Part shown: in pieces, positions 1 to 5,759 of the stretch
How the letters are laid out: each line of letters begins with the position of its first letter
How positions within the stretch are numbered: position 1 is the first letter of the stretch
NCBI GenBank assembly: GCA_018334525.1
Contig: JAGXLT010000066.1
Coordinates: forward strand, 1 to 6,027
Direction: 5' to 3'
Length of the DNA stretch: 6,027 nucleotides
From: Gammaproteobacteria bacterium
Lineage (GTDB): Bacteria > Pseudomonadota > Gammaproteobacteria > Nitrococcales > Nitrococcaceae
Position numbers and translations under genes: made by a program
Notes under the pieces: model-generated
Seen by the model: the letters and a program-made list of their open reading frames with translations, nothing else
What the model was told of the DNA's origin: nothing
Databases searched by the model: none

Positions 1-711
1 AAACAGGCCCGTTGCCTAGTAAAAGTGGGCGATTCGATTACCACTGACCATATCTCCCCTGCCGGTGCGATTAAGCCCGACAGCCCCGCAGGCCAGTACC
101 TGCAGGCACTCGGGGTCATGCCGCAAGACTTCAACAGCTACGGCTCACGTCGCGGCAACCATGAAGTCATGATGCGCGGCACATTTGCTAATGTTCGGCT
201 TAAAAACGAACTGGCACCCGGCACACAGGGCAGCTGGACAACCTACTTCCCTACCGGTGAGCAAACCTCAATTTATGATGCAGCCATGCGTTATAAAGCC
301 GATGAAACGCCATTGGTCGTCCTCGCCGGTAAAGAATACGGCACGGGATCAAGCCGTGACTGGGCCGCCAAAGGCACTGCCTTGCTGGGAGTTCGGGTTG
401 TTATCGCCGAGACCTATGAGCGAATTCATCGCTCCAACCTCGTAGGCTTTGGCGTTGTACCGCTTCAGTTCCCTGAAGGAGAAAATGCGGAGAGCCTGGG
501 CCTTACCGGCGAGGAAACCTTTAGCGTCGGCAATCTGGACGATGAACCGGGCACCGTGACGGTTCGCGCTGTTACGCCTGATGGCGAAGTGAAAAGCTTT
601 GAAGCACGAGTGCGTATCGATACGCCAACGGAGTGGGAATACTTCCGTAACGGCGGCATCCTGCACTTTGTGTTGAGAGGGCTTGCGCAGCGGTCACAGC
701 AAGCTGCTTAA
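1..711 (+). CDS. acnA: Aconitate hydratase, AcnA type (3' part only)
   Basis: This is the C-terminal 236 residues of a cytoplasmic aconitase, which interconverts citrate and isocitrate in the TCA and glyoxylate cycles. The frame is open from base 1, so the gene starts outside the window. AcnA and IRP1 proteins are about 890 residues long. Visible landmarks, numbered from the first codon seen, are [13 protein letters not shown] at 10-22, [13 protein letters not shown] at 45-57, [12 protein letters not shown] at 114-125 and [13 protein letters not shown] at 140-152. By family knowledge the first Ser of SSRDW (117) is the catalytic base and Arg119 binds substrate. This stretch covers the linker and the swivelling domain 4. 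The three Fe-S cysteines lie upstream and are not seen. The end, [14 protein letters not shown], matches the usual AcnA C-terminus plus a short tail. The GTG at 25 is an internal valine codon, not the start. The gene is convergent with the minus-strand operon and ends just before a shared terminator. Confidence 0.96.
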   Translation, partial: KQARCLVKVGDSITTDHISPAGAIKPDSPAGQYLQALGVMPQDFNSYGSRRGNHEVMMRGTFANVRLKNELAPGTQGSWTTYFPTGEQTSIYDAAMRYKADETPLVVLAGKEYGTGSSRDWAAKGTALLGVRVVIAETYERIHRSNLVGFGVVPLQFPEGENAESLGLTGEETFSVGNLDDEPGTVTVRAVTPDGEVKSFEARVRIDTPTEWEYFRNGGILHFVLRGLAQRSQQAA

Positions 712-730
712 ACGCATGCTGTCATCGCAT

Positions 731-761
731 AAAAAAACCCGGCCTTGAGCCGGGTTTTTTT
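731..761. terminator. Bidirectional intrinsic terminator between convergent genes
   Basis: CCCGGC at 738-743 pairs perfectly with GCCGGG at 749-754 around a 5-base loop. Seven A residues (731-737) lie before the stem and seven T residues (755-761) after it, so a GC-rich hairpin followed by a U run forms in RNA read from either strand. It lies 19 bp past the aconitase stop and 24 bp past the stop of the small minus-strand gene. It therefore probably ends both the acnA transcript and the TRAP/amidase operon. Confidence 0.93.
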
Positions 762-785
762 GTTGGAACGCCATATAATTAAAAC

Positions 786-950
786 CTAGCTTTTCTTACC
801 TGCCAAATGACGCCAGACATCATAAGTTGCCAGGATGGCACAAGCTCCAATAACGATCATGAGATCAATATGCGGAACCAGCAAAGGAACAACAATAAGA
901 AATGCGAATAGCATTAATAAACCAATAATCGCCATTACTCGGTCAGTCAT
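786..950 (-). CDS. Small two-helix membrane protein of unknown function, last gene of the TRAP/amidase operon
   Basis: This is a 54-residue ORF (ATG at 950-948, TAG at 788-786). I do not recognise the family. The protein starts MTDRVMAIIG. A hydrophobic stretch at about 5-25 ends in VVPLLVP, a second follows at about 29-43 (LMIVIGACAIL), and the tail YDVWRHLAGKKS is basic. This suggests a two-helix inner-membrane hairpin. Three things support it as a real gene. Its start codon overlaps the amidase stop as TGATG. A strong GGAGG Shine-Dalgarno sequence (958-962) sits 7 bases upstream, inside the last amidase codons. The bidirectional terminator follows its stop directly. Coupled translation with the amidase is likely. 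It could be an accessory of the TRAP permease or an unrelated small membrane protein; the sequence does not decide. Its small size makes it easy for gene callers to miss. Confidence 0.78.
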   Translation of the reverse strand: MTDRVMAIIGLLMLFAFLIVVPLLVPHIDLMIVIGACAILATYDVWRHLAGKKS

Positions 951-2305
951 CACTCTGCCTCCTCTTCGGCGCTACACTGGGAAAGTACCCAACGAGCAGT
1001 TCTCAGCAATTTTGCATCTTGTCCACGCCGGCCCACTAGCTGCACACCCACCGGCATATTATTTGAACCCGTCAATATCGGCAGTGTAATTGCCGGCAGC
1101 CCACAAAACGTCCATAACGTACAAAAAATCGGATCACCCGTTGAGGTCAGATCGGCAGGCGCTTCGCCAATTGCAGCTGGTGTCATGATGGCATCAAACC
1201 GTTCGAATAACGGATCAAGCGAATCAACTAACACTTGCTGCATGTCTCGGGCCGCCAAATAATCGACTGCCAGAGTACTGTTACCTTGATCCATCAGCGC
1301 TTTAAACGCGTCACTAATCTGATCAGAACCGCGCTCGACATAGTGATTTAAGTTCCGAGCCATCTCGGAGGCCATAATCGTTGCAAGCCAACCCGCACCC
1401 CGACCGAAGACTTCGGGTAACTCAGTTTCGGTGGCATGCTCACCGAGCACATCAACTACTTCAGCAAGCCCAGCTAGGGTTGTTTCGTCGAGACGCTTAC
1501 GAAAGGGTGTGTAAACCATCGCGAGATCCGGAGCCACCAATGGATCAGATAGAGCCGTCTCTAGTAAAGGCCCCGGATTTATGGTGCAGCCCGCATCTTT
1601 ATCGTCAGGGCCCATCACGCATGCTGCCAACGCAATATCCTCAACACTACGAGCAAAAAACCCGACATGATCGAGAGATTGCGCAGCCTTGAGCACGCCA
1701 GTTCGCGGTACGGCCCCGAAGCTGGGTTTATAACCGACAACCCCGCAGAATGCAGCAGGCCTTATAACCGAGCCATTGGTTTGCGTACCCACAGCGAAGG
1801 GCACCATGCCGGCGGCAACCGCCGCAGCTGATCCACTAGAGGAACCGCCCGGCGTTCGGTTTGGATCATGAGGATTAGTCGTCGGTCCAGGATGAAAATA
1901 AGCCAGCTCGGAGCTCACCGTCTTACCCAAAATAACGGCACCAGCGTTACGCAAGCGCCGCGTCAAAGTGGCATCTTCCAAGGGGCGATTACCGGCGTCC
2001 AACGGTGTTCCATTTTCAGTTGGCAGACCACGGGCATCAATAATGTCTTTCAGACCAATCGGAACACCATGCAAAGGCCCCAACGGTAACCCTTGCATGC
2101 GCCGGCGGTCGGCTTCCTTGGCTTGCATAAGAGCCAGCTGGGAATCATAGTGCGCCCACGCATGAACACTCGGTTCAAGCGCCTCAATTCGGGCAAGGCA
2201 CGCCTTAGTGACCGCCTCCGCTGACAAAGACCCTTCAGCTAACTGATAAATAATCTCACTCGCGGTTAAGTTGGCTGGCTCGCCAATCTCAATACGCTTA
2301 ACCAT
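950..2305 (-). CDS. Amidase-signature family hydrolase
   Basis: This is a 451-residue amidase-signature (AS) enzyme, expected to hydrolyse a carboxamide or ureido-type C-N bond in the cytoplasm; no signal peptide is visible. The Ser-cisSer-Lys triad is intact: Lys86 in HGVPIGLKDI, cis-Ser155 in PGGSSSGSAAAV, and nucleophile Ser179 in GTQTNGSVIRPAAFCG. The two serines are 24 residues apart, as in GatA and FAAH. Length is normal for a stand-alone amidase, and no gatB or gatC is nearby, so a tRNA amidotransferase role is unlikely. The ATG at 2305 is the chosen start. It overlaps the dctM end by 8 bp and is preceded by only a weak GGA. A TTG at 2332 would add nine residues lying wholly within dctM coding sequence. 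The gene sits between dctM and a small membrane-protein gene, so its substrate is probably the TRAP cargo or a product of it. The substrate cannot be named; AtzE-like and generic acyl-amide hydrolases are both possible. Confidence 0.93.
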   Translation of the reverse strand: MVKRIEIGEPANLTASEIIYQLAEGSLSAEAVTKACLARIEALEPSVHAWAHYDSQLALMQAKEADRRRMQGLPLGPLHGVPIGLKDIIDARGLPTENGTPLDAGNRPLEDATLTRRLRNAGAVILGKTVSSELAYFHPGPTTNPHDPNRTPGGSSSGSAAAVAAGMVPFAVGTQTNGSVIRPAAFCGVVGYKPSFGAVPRTGVLKAAQSLDHVGFFARSVEDIALAACVMGPDDKDAGCTINPGPLLETALSDPLVAPDLAMVYTPFRKRLDETTLAGLAEVVDVLGEHATETELPEVFGRGAGWLATIMASEMARNLNHYVERGSDQISDAFKALMDQGNSTLAVDYLAARDMQQVLVDSLDPLFERFDAIMTPAAIGEAPADLTSTGDPIFCTLWTFCGLPAITLPILTGSNNMPVGVQLVGRRGQDAKLLRTARWVLSQCSAEEEAE

Positions 2306-3716
2306 ACACGGTATCCGGCAGCCAGAAGACAATCTGCGGGAATAGATAAAGCACTACCATCGCGACGATCACAAAGAACAGAAATGGCATACAGCCCTTA
2401 AATATCTGTATCAATTGCACCGCGGGCGGTGCTATTCCTTTTAAGTAGTAGGCTGACATTGCCATCGGTGGGGTCAGGAATGACGTCTGCAAATTCAACG
2501 CCACCAAGATACCGAAAAACAGTGGATCAACTCCAAAAATCTCTAATAGCGGCAAAAAGATTGGGACGAAAATAATAATGATTTCCGACCACTCAAGCGG
2601 CCAACCGAGTATAAAGATAATGAGCTGCGCAAGGATAAGGAACGTAATCGTATTAAGGTTAAGCCCAACCACAAACTCAGTGATTAGATGCTCTCCACCC
2701 AAATAAGAAAACACCGACGAAAAAGTCCACGACCCCACAAATAACCAGCACACCATCGCTGTGGTTTTAAGGGTGAGATACACCGAGTCGCGCAGTTTAT
2801 CCCACGTCAGTGCCCGATAAATTGCGGCTAATCCCAACCCACCTAAAGCACCAGCTGATGCGGCCTCGGTGGGAGTAGCCAGACCAAACAGAATTGAACC
2901 CAGCACCGCCATAATCAACACCGCCAGCGGTACAAAGGAGGTGAGGATCATGATCACTAATTTACCGATGGGAACATCACCAACTTCGTCGTCAGTTGGT
3001 TTCGGCGCCACCGATGGCTGCAGAATGCTTCGCACTACGATATAGGTAATGTATAGACCCGCCAGCAGAAGCCCGGGAAACAATGCACCCGCATAAAGCC
3101 GAACGATAGAAGTCCCCGTTGCCGCGGCGTAAACAATTAACATAATGGAGGGCGGAATAAGGATGCCAAGCGTACCGCCAGCACAAATAACACCCGAGGC
3201 AAACGACGTATTATAACGAGCGTTGAGCATGGCCGGCAGGGCAAGCAGCCCCATCAACGTGACTACTGCACCGACAATGCCAGTTGCTGTTGCAAACAAG
3301 GTGCATGTAATAAGTGCCGCAACGGCCATAGCGCCAGGCACCCGGCGTGCAGCGATATATAACGTTGAGAAGAGCCGCTCAACAATATTGGAGCGCTCAA
3401 CGATATAGCCCATAAACAAAAACAAAGGCACCGCGGTGAGTACCTCATTCGCCATCACCGAGTACGTCTGGTTGACGAACAAATCAAATATGCGGTTATT
3501 CAAAAAACCTTCGAAATAGGCCTGCCAGACCTGCCAGCCCTCTGCGCCCTGTTCAACCAGGCGATCGTAGCCACGCCACATGCGACCGGCATCGAAGTAG
3601 GCGAAATAACCGAAGGCTATTCCCAGAGCCATCAATGTAAAAGCGATAGGGAAGCCAAAGAAGATGAAGAGAATGAAGATCCCTAGCATTAAAATCCCGA
3701 TTTGGGGATCACTCAT
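2298..3716 (-). CDS. dctM: TRAP transporter large permease subunit (DctM family)
   Basis: This 472-residue inner-membrane protein is the transporting subunit of a TRAP system, moving substrate from the binding protein into the cell with an ion gradient, usually Na+. Hydrophobic segments cover nearly the whole chain, starting with a helix at about 6-40. Family landmarks are GTLGILIPPSIMLIVYA at 181-197, GLATPTEAASAGALGG at 278-293 and LQTSFLTPPMAMSAYYLKG at 409-427. Classical DctM proteins are about 425-440 residues. The excess lies mainly in a polar, aromatic-rich stretch at about 41-90 after the first helix, as in the longer FcbT3 (mannitol/chloroaromatic) class. The start is an ATG overlapping the dctQ stop by 4 bp (ATGA), with GGAGG at 3726-3730 nine bases upstream. 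The 3' end overlaps the amidase start by 8 bp. The symbol is used generically, since the substrate is not known to be a dicarboxylate. Confidence 0.95.
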   Translation of the reverse strand: MSDPQIGILMLGIFILFIFFGFPIAFTLMALGIAFGYFAYFDAGRMWRGYDRLVEQGAEGWQVWQAYFEGFLNNRIFDLFVNQTYSVMANEVLTAVPLFLFMGYIVERSNIVERLFSTLYIAARRVPGAMAVAALITCTLFATATGIVGAVVTLMGLLALPAMLNARYNTSFASGVICAGGTLGILIPPSIMLIVYAAATGTSIVRLYAGALFPGLLLAGLYITYIVVRSILQPSVAPKPTDDEVGDVPIGKLVIMILTSFVPLAVLIMAVLGSILFGLATPTEAASAGALGGLGLAAIYRALTWDKLRDSVYLTLKTTAMVCWLFVGSWTFSSVFSYLGGEHLITEFVVGLNLNTITFLILAQLIIFILGWPLEWSEIIIIFVPIFLPLLEIFGVDPLFFGILVALNLQTSFLTPPMAMSAYYLKGIAPPAVQLIQIFKGCMPFLFFVIVAMVVLYLFPQIVFWLPDTVYG

Positions 3717-4330
3717 CGCTCATTGCCTCCAATTGTCGATGCATTATCCAAAGGGTTATTTCCATCACTCTGATTTGCTTGTTCAAGGAGCTGATCTTCG
3801 AGCTCGGTGACATCACGAACATCAGCTGGCCACTCGCCGGTCCGAAGACACACAAGGCAACGAAATACCTGGGCAATGCCTTGAATTAGCATCAAAACAC
3901 CACCAACAACCAGCATCGTTTTAAAGTGAAAAATCGGTATGCCAGCCGGAGAGAAAACACTCGTTTCCATGTACTGCCAGGAACGAGAGGCATATTTTCC
4001 GCCGGCAAATACCAGCGCTAGAATGCCAGGGAAGAAGAATAAGAGGTAAAGAGTCAGCTCTACGGTAGCCTGTGTCCGAGGCTTCCAGAGTCGATAAAGG
4101 AAGTCACCACGAACATGCGCATTCCGAGAGAGAGTGTAGGCACCACCCACCATAAATAGAGTGCCGTAAAGAATGTAAGACATGTCATAGGCCCATGCCG
4201 TTGGCGCGCCAAACAAATAGCGCGACAATACCTCGTACCCCATTCCAAAGGCCATAAGTAAGATCAGCCAAGCAAAGCTACGTCCGACCCATGTCGTAAA
4301 TCGATCGATAGTGTGAATGACCTGAAGCAT
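3713..4330 (-). CDS. dctQ: TRAP transporter small permease subunit (DctQ family)
   Basis: This 205-residue membrane protein is the small subunit that pairs with DctM in a TRAP transporter. Four hydrophobic segments are visible at about 13-38, 48-67, 90-111 and 134-158. The family's conserved region is clear at 37-80: RYLFGAPTAWAYDMSYILYG, then the AYTLSRNAHVRGDFLYR stretch. The last 45 or so residues are polar and acidic (VTELEDQLLEQANQSDG) and probably cytoplasmic. The ATG at 4330 is the start. Its Shine-Dalgarno sequence is a modest AAGAG (4337-4341), six bases upstream, which touches the base of an AT-rich inverted repeat. An 82-bp gap separates it from dctP. The stop overlaps the dctM start (ATGA), so the two permease subunits are probably translationally coupled. 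The sequence fits the FcbT2-like branch that accompanies TakP/FcbT1-type binding proteins. Confidence 0.93.
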   Translation of the reverse strand: MLQVIHTIDRFTTWVGRSFAWLILLMAFGMGYEVLSRYLFGAPTAWAYDMSYILYGTLFMVGGAYTLSRNAHVRGDFLYRLWKPRTQATVELTLYLLFFFPGILALVFAGGKYASRSWQYMETSVFSPAGIPIFHFKTMLVVGGVLMLIQGIAQVFRCLVCLRTGEWPADVRDVTELEDQLLEQANQSDGNNPLDNASTIGGNER

Positions 4331-4339
4331 AGACTACTC

Positions 4340-4360
4340 TTATTTAACTAGGTTAAATAA
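4340..4360. repeat. AT-rich inverted repeat just upstream of dctQ
   Basis: TTATTTAAC (4340-4348) and GTTAAATAA (4352-4360) form a perfect 9-bp inverted repeat with a 3-base spacer. On the minus strand its 3' arm runs into the dctQ Shine-Dalgarno sequence AAGAG (4337-4341). In RNA it could form a weak hairpin that reduces dctQ translation. In DNA it could be a protein-binding site. The symmetry is directly seen; either role is inference. Confidence 0.5.
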
Positions 4361-4362
4361 AG

Positions 4363-4390
4363 CTGCCCCGGCTCTAGAGAACCGGGGCAG
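4363..4390 (-). terminator. GC-rich intercistronic hairpin between dctP and dctQ (attenuator or mRNA stabiliser)
   Basis: CTGCCCCGG (4363-4371) and CCGGGGCAG (4382-4390) are perfectly complementary, giving a 9-bp GC-rich stem with a 10-base loop, 22 bp past the dctP stop. In the minus-strand RNA the stem is followed by CUUUAUUU, a broken U tract. This suggests a partial rather than a full terminator. Such hairpins after a binding-protein gene commonly lower downstream expression or protect the upstream message from 3' decay, so the binding protein outnumbers the permease. dctQ has no other clear promoter, so read-through is expected. Confidence 0.65.
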
Positions 4391-4412
4391 ATTATATGGC
4401 AATTGGCTCGCC

Positions 4413-5591
4413 TTACATGTTGAGCCGGCCGGGGAAGAAGTGCTCATAAGCCAGCTGCAGATCCGGTTGGTTCATCAGCTCATAGAACACTGTACGCTCG
4501 ACCCAGGCTTTCTGACTGTCCATGACTCGACTCATAAACTCGTCTTCTTCCAAACCAGGAATAAGCGTACTCCAGGCCTCCAGCTGTGCTGCGAGGATTT
4601 CATCAGAAGTCCGGTGAACGGTTACGCCGGATTCAGTCTGCAGTAACTCAAGATCGGCTGAATAGCGATCCAGCGCAGTCGCCGTATTGGACGTAGAAGC
4701 TGCTTCAACCGCATGCACAAGAATTGCCTGCAGGTCGTCATCGAGACTCTCAAGCATGTCGCGGTTGAACAACCACTCAAATGACTCACTGGCTTGATGA
4801 TAGGAACCCAAATAGTAGTTCTTAGCCACATCCTGGGCGCCAAAATCACTATCGGAGGACGGGTTGTTGAACTCGAACGCATCGATAACGCCCCGTTCCA
4901 TGGCCGGCACAATCTCGCCACCAGGTAGCTGTGCAACCGCCATACCCATCTCTTGTAGCAAGTCAGCAGCCAGACCCACAGTCCGATACTTCAGACCTTG
5001 AATATCCTCTACCGTGGTAACGTCACTATCTTTGAACCAGCCAAATGGCTGAGATGGCATTGGGAAGCCAAAGTAACCTACGACGTTCAGACCCATAATA
5101 TCCTGAGTCAGCTCTTCGTAGAGTTCTTTACCGCCGCCTGCGTACCACCAGGACATCATGTTGTTCGCGTTTCCGCCCCAAACCGGGCCAGTGCCGAACA
5201 GTGAGGCCGCTTTGTTTTTGCCGTACCAGTAAACCGGCACATCGTGACCGATATCTAAGATGCCGTCGCTGACTGCATCCATTATCTGGAAGGCTCCCAC
5301 AATGGCGCCAGCCGGTAATAGATCGATCTGAATACGACCACCCGACATGCTGTGAACGCGCTCAACATACTCACGCGCGAAATCATTCCAAATATTGCCA
5401 CCGCCCCAAGCCGTTTGCATTTTTAAAACGATTGGCGACTGCGCGTTAACGTAAGGTGCGCCCACAATGGCGGTGCCAGCAGTGGCTACACCACCAGCGG
5501 CCAGTAGGCCCCCTTTCAAAAATTTACGACGAGACGAATCCGTCTGCGCGACGGTTTCTACTGCTTTTGTTTCCATCTTGGAATCAGTCAT
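4413..5591 (-). CDS. dctP: TRAP transporter solute-binding protein, TakP/FcbT1-like, Tat-exported
   Basis: This 392-residue periplasmic receptor captures the substrate and delivers it to the DctQM permease. The N-terminus carries a twin-arginine signal: SSRRKFLKGG at 19-28, a hydrophobic Ala/Gly stretch to about 46, and a likely cleavage after VNA (50). The mature domain resembles TakP (2-oxo acids) and the Thermus lactate receptor. It shows SGGRIQIDLLPAG at 83-95, DAVSDGILDIGH at 105-116, SQPFGWF at 180-186, LKYRTVG at 200-206, and LPGGEIVPAMERGVIDAFEF at 222-241. By alignment from memory, Gln181, Arg203 and Glu240 match the residues that hold the substrate carboxylate and a metal ion in TakP. 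The TakP Trp after that Glu is Phe241 here. The ATG at 5591 has an excellent AGGAGGAG Shine-Dalgarno sequence six bases upstream, which supports this start over Met6. The gene is first in the TRAP operon, 153 bp after glcB. The substrate is probably a small organic acid, unproven. Confidence 0.95.
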   Translation of the reverse strand: MTDSKMETKAVETVAQTDSSRRKFLKGGLLAAGGVATAGTAIVGAPYVNAQSPIVLKMQTAWGGGNIWNDFAREYVERVHSMSGGRIQIDLLPAGAIVGAFQIMDAVSDGILDIGHDVPVYWYGKNKAASLFGTGPVWGGNANNMMSWWYAGGGKELYEELTQDIMGLNVVGYFGFPMPSQPFGWFKDSDVTTVEDIQGLKYRTVGLAADLLQEMGMAVAQLPGGEIVPAMERGVIDAFEFNNPSSDSDFGAQDVAKNYYLGSYHQASESFEWLFNRDMLESLDDDLQAILVHAVEAASTSNTATALDRYSADLELLQTESGVTVHRTSDEILAAQLEAWSTLIPGLEEDEFMSRVMDSQKAWVERTVFYELMNQPDLQLAYEHFFPGRLNM

Positions 5592-5681
5592 TCTGAGCTC
5601 CTCCTCATACTAGACAAGTCGCGGAATGTTACATCCGCCGCTTTAAACCATAGCAGCCCGAAAAATCATCGGAACAACGAT

Positions 5682-5704
5682 TGGTCTGACCGCAGACTAG
5701 ACCA
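5682..5704. promoter_or_regulatory. Putative GntR/FadR-type operator upstream of dctP
   Basis: On the + strand, 5682-5692 reads TGGTCTGACCG, containing the perfect palindrome GGTC-T-GACC. This closely matches the TGGTCNGACCA core bound by FadR-subfamily GntR regulators, missing only the final A. A further half-site, TGGTC on the minus strand (5704-5700), extends the symmetry to TGGTCT-N11-AGACCA over 5682-5704. It lies about 90-110 bp before the dctP start. FadR-subfamily regulators often sense carboxylic acids (GlcC for glycolate, LldR for lactate), which suits an organic-acid TRAP operon. No regulator gene is in the window. Confidence 0.5.
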
Positions 5705-5724
5705 TATTACTGCTGCGCAGGCAA
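5696..5724 (-). promoter_or_regulatory. Weak sigma70-like promoter candidate for the dctP operon
   Basis: On the minus strand TTGCCT (5724-5719) is followed after 17 bases by TCTAGT (5701-5696). Each hexamer matches four of six consensus positions. The -10 box lies inside the putative FadR-type operator, so a bound repressor would block it. The match is marginal, and a start closer to dctP (for example near TATGGT at 5652-5647) is equally possible. Confidence 0.25.
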
Positions 5725-5737
5725 TAGTATTGTGAAC

Positions 5738-5759
5738 AAAGCGCTTACCCCTGCGCTTT
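5738..5759 (-). terminator. Possible weak terminator overlapping the end of glcB
   Basis: AAAGCGC (5738-5744) and GCGCTTT (5753-5759) form a 7-bp inverted repeat with an 8-base spacer that spans the glcB stop codon. In the minus-strand RNA the stem ends in UUU but continues GUUCAC, so there is no proper U run. Any termination here is likely partial, and glcB may read through into dctP. Confidence 0.3.

Noticed and set aside
25..27. GTG as the start of the + strand gene
   Set aside because: The frame is open back to base 1 and upstream residues match aconitase, so this is an internal Val codon of a gene cut by the window edge.
349..666. Minus-strand reading frame inside aconitase
   Set aside because: It overlaps highly conserved aconitase motifs on the other strand and has no recognisable domain.
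835..1089. An 84-residue + strand reading frame
   Set aside because: It lies antisense to the small membrane protein and the amidase end, has no good Shine-Dalgarno sequence, and resembles no family; the minus-strand genes explain this region.
1381..1692. A 103-residue + strand reading frame inside the amidase gene
   Set aside because: It is antisense to a well-supported amidase and its composition (many His, Arg, Gln, Pro) is typical of a shadow frame.
950..2305. Possible GatA (tRNA amidotransferase subunit)
   Set aside because: The amidase motifs are shared with GatA, but no gatB or gatC is present and the gene overlaps a TRAP permease gene, so a catabolic amidase is more likely.
4372..4379. 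CTCTAGAG palindrome in the loop of the dctP-dctQ hairpin
   Set aside because: It is too short to count as a separate element and would leave a loop of about two bases if folded; treated as part of the hairpin loop.
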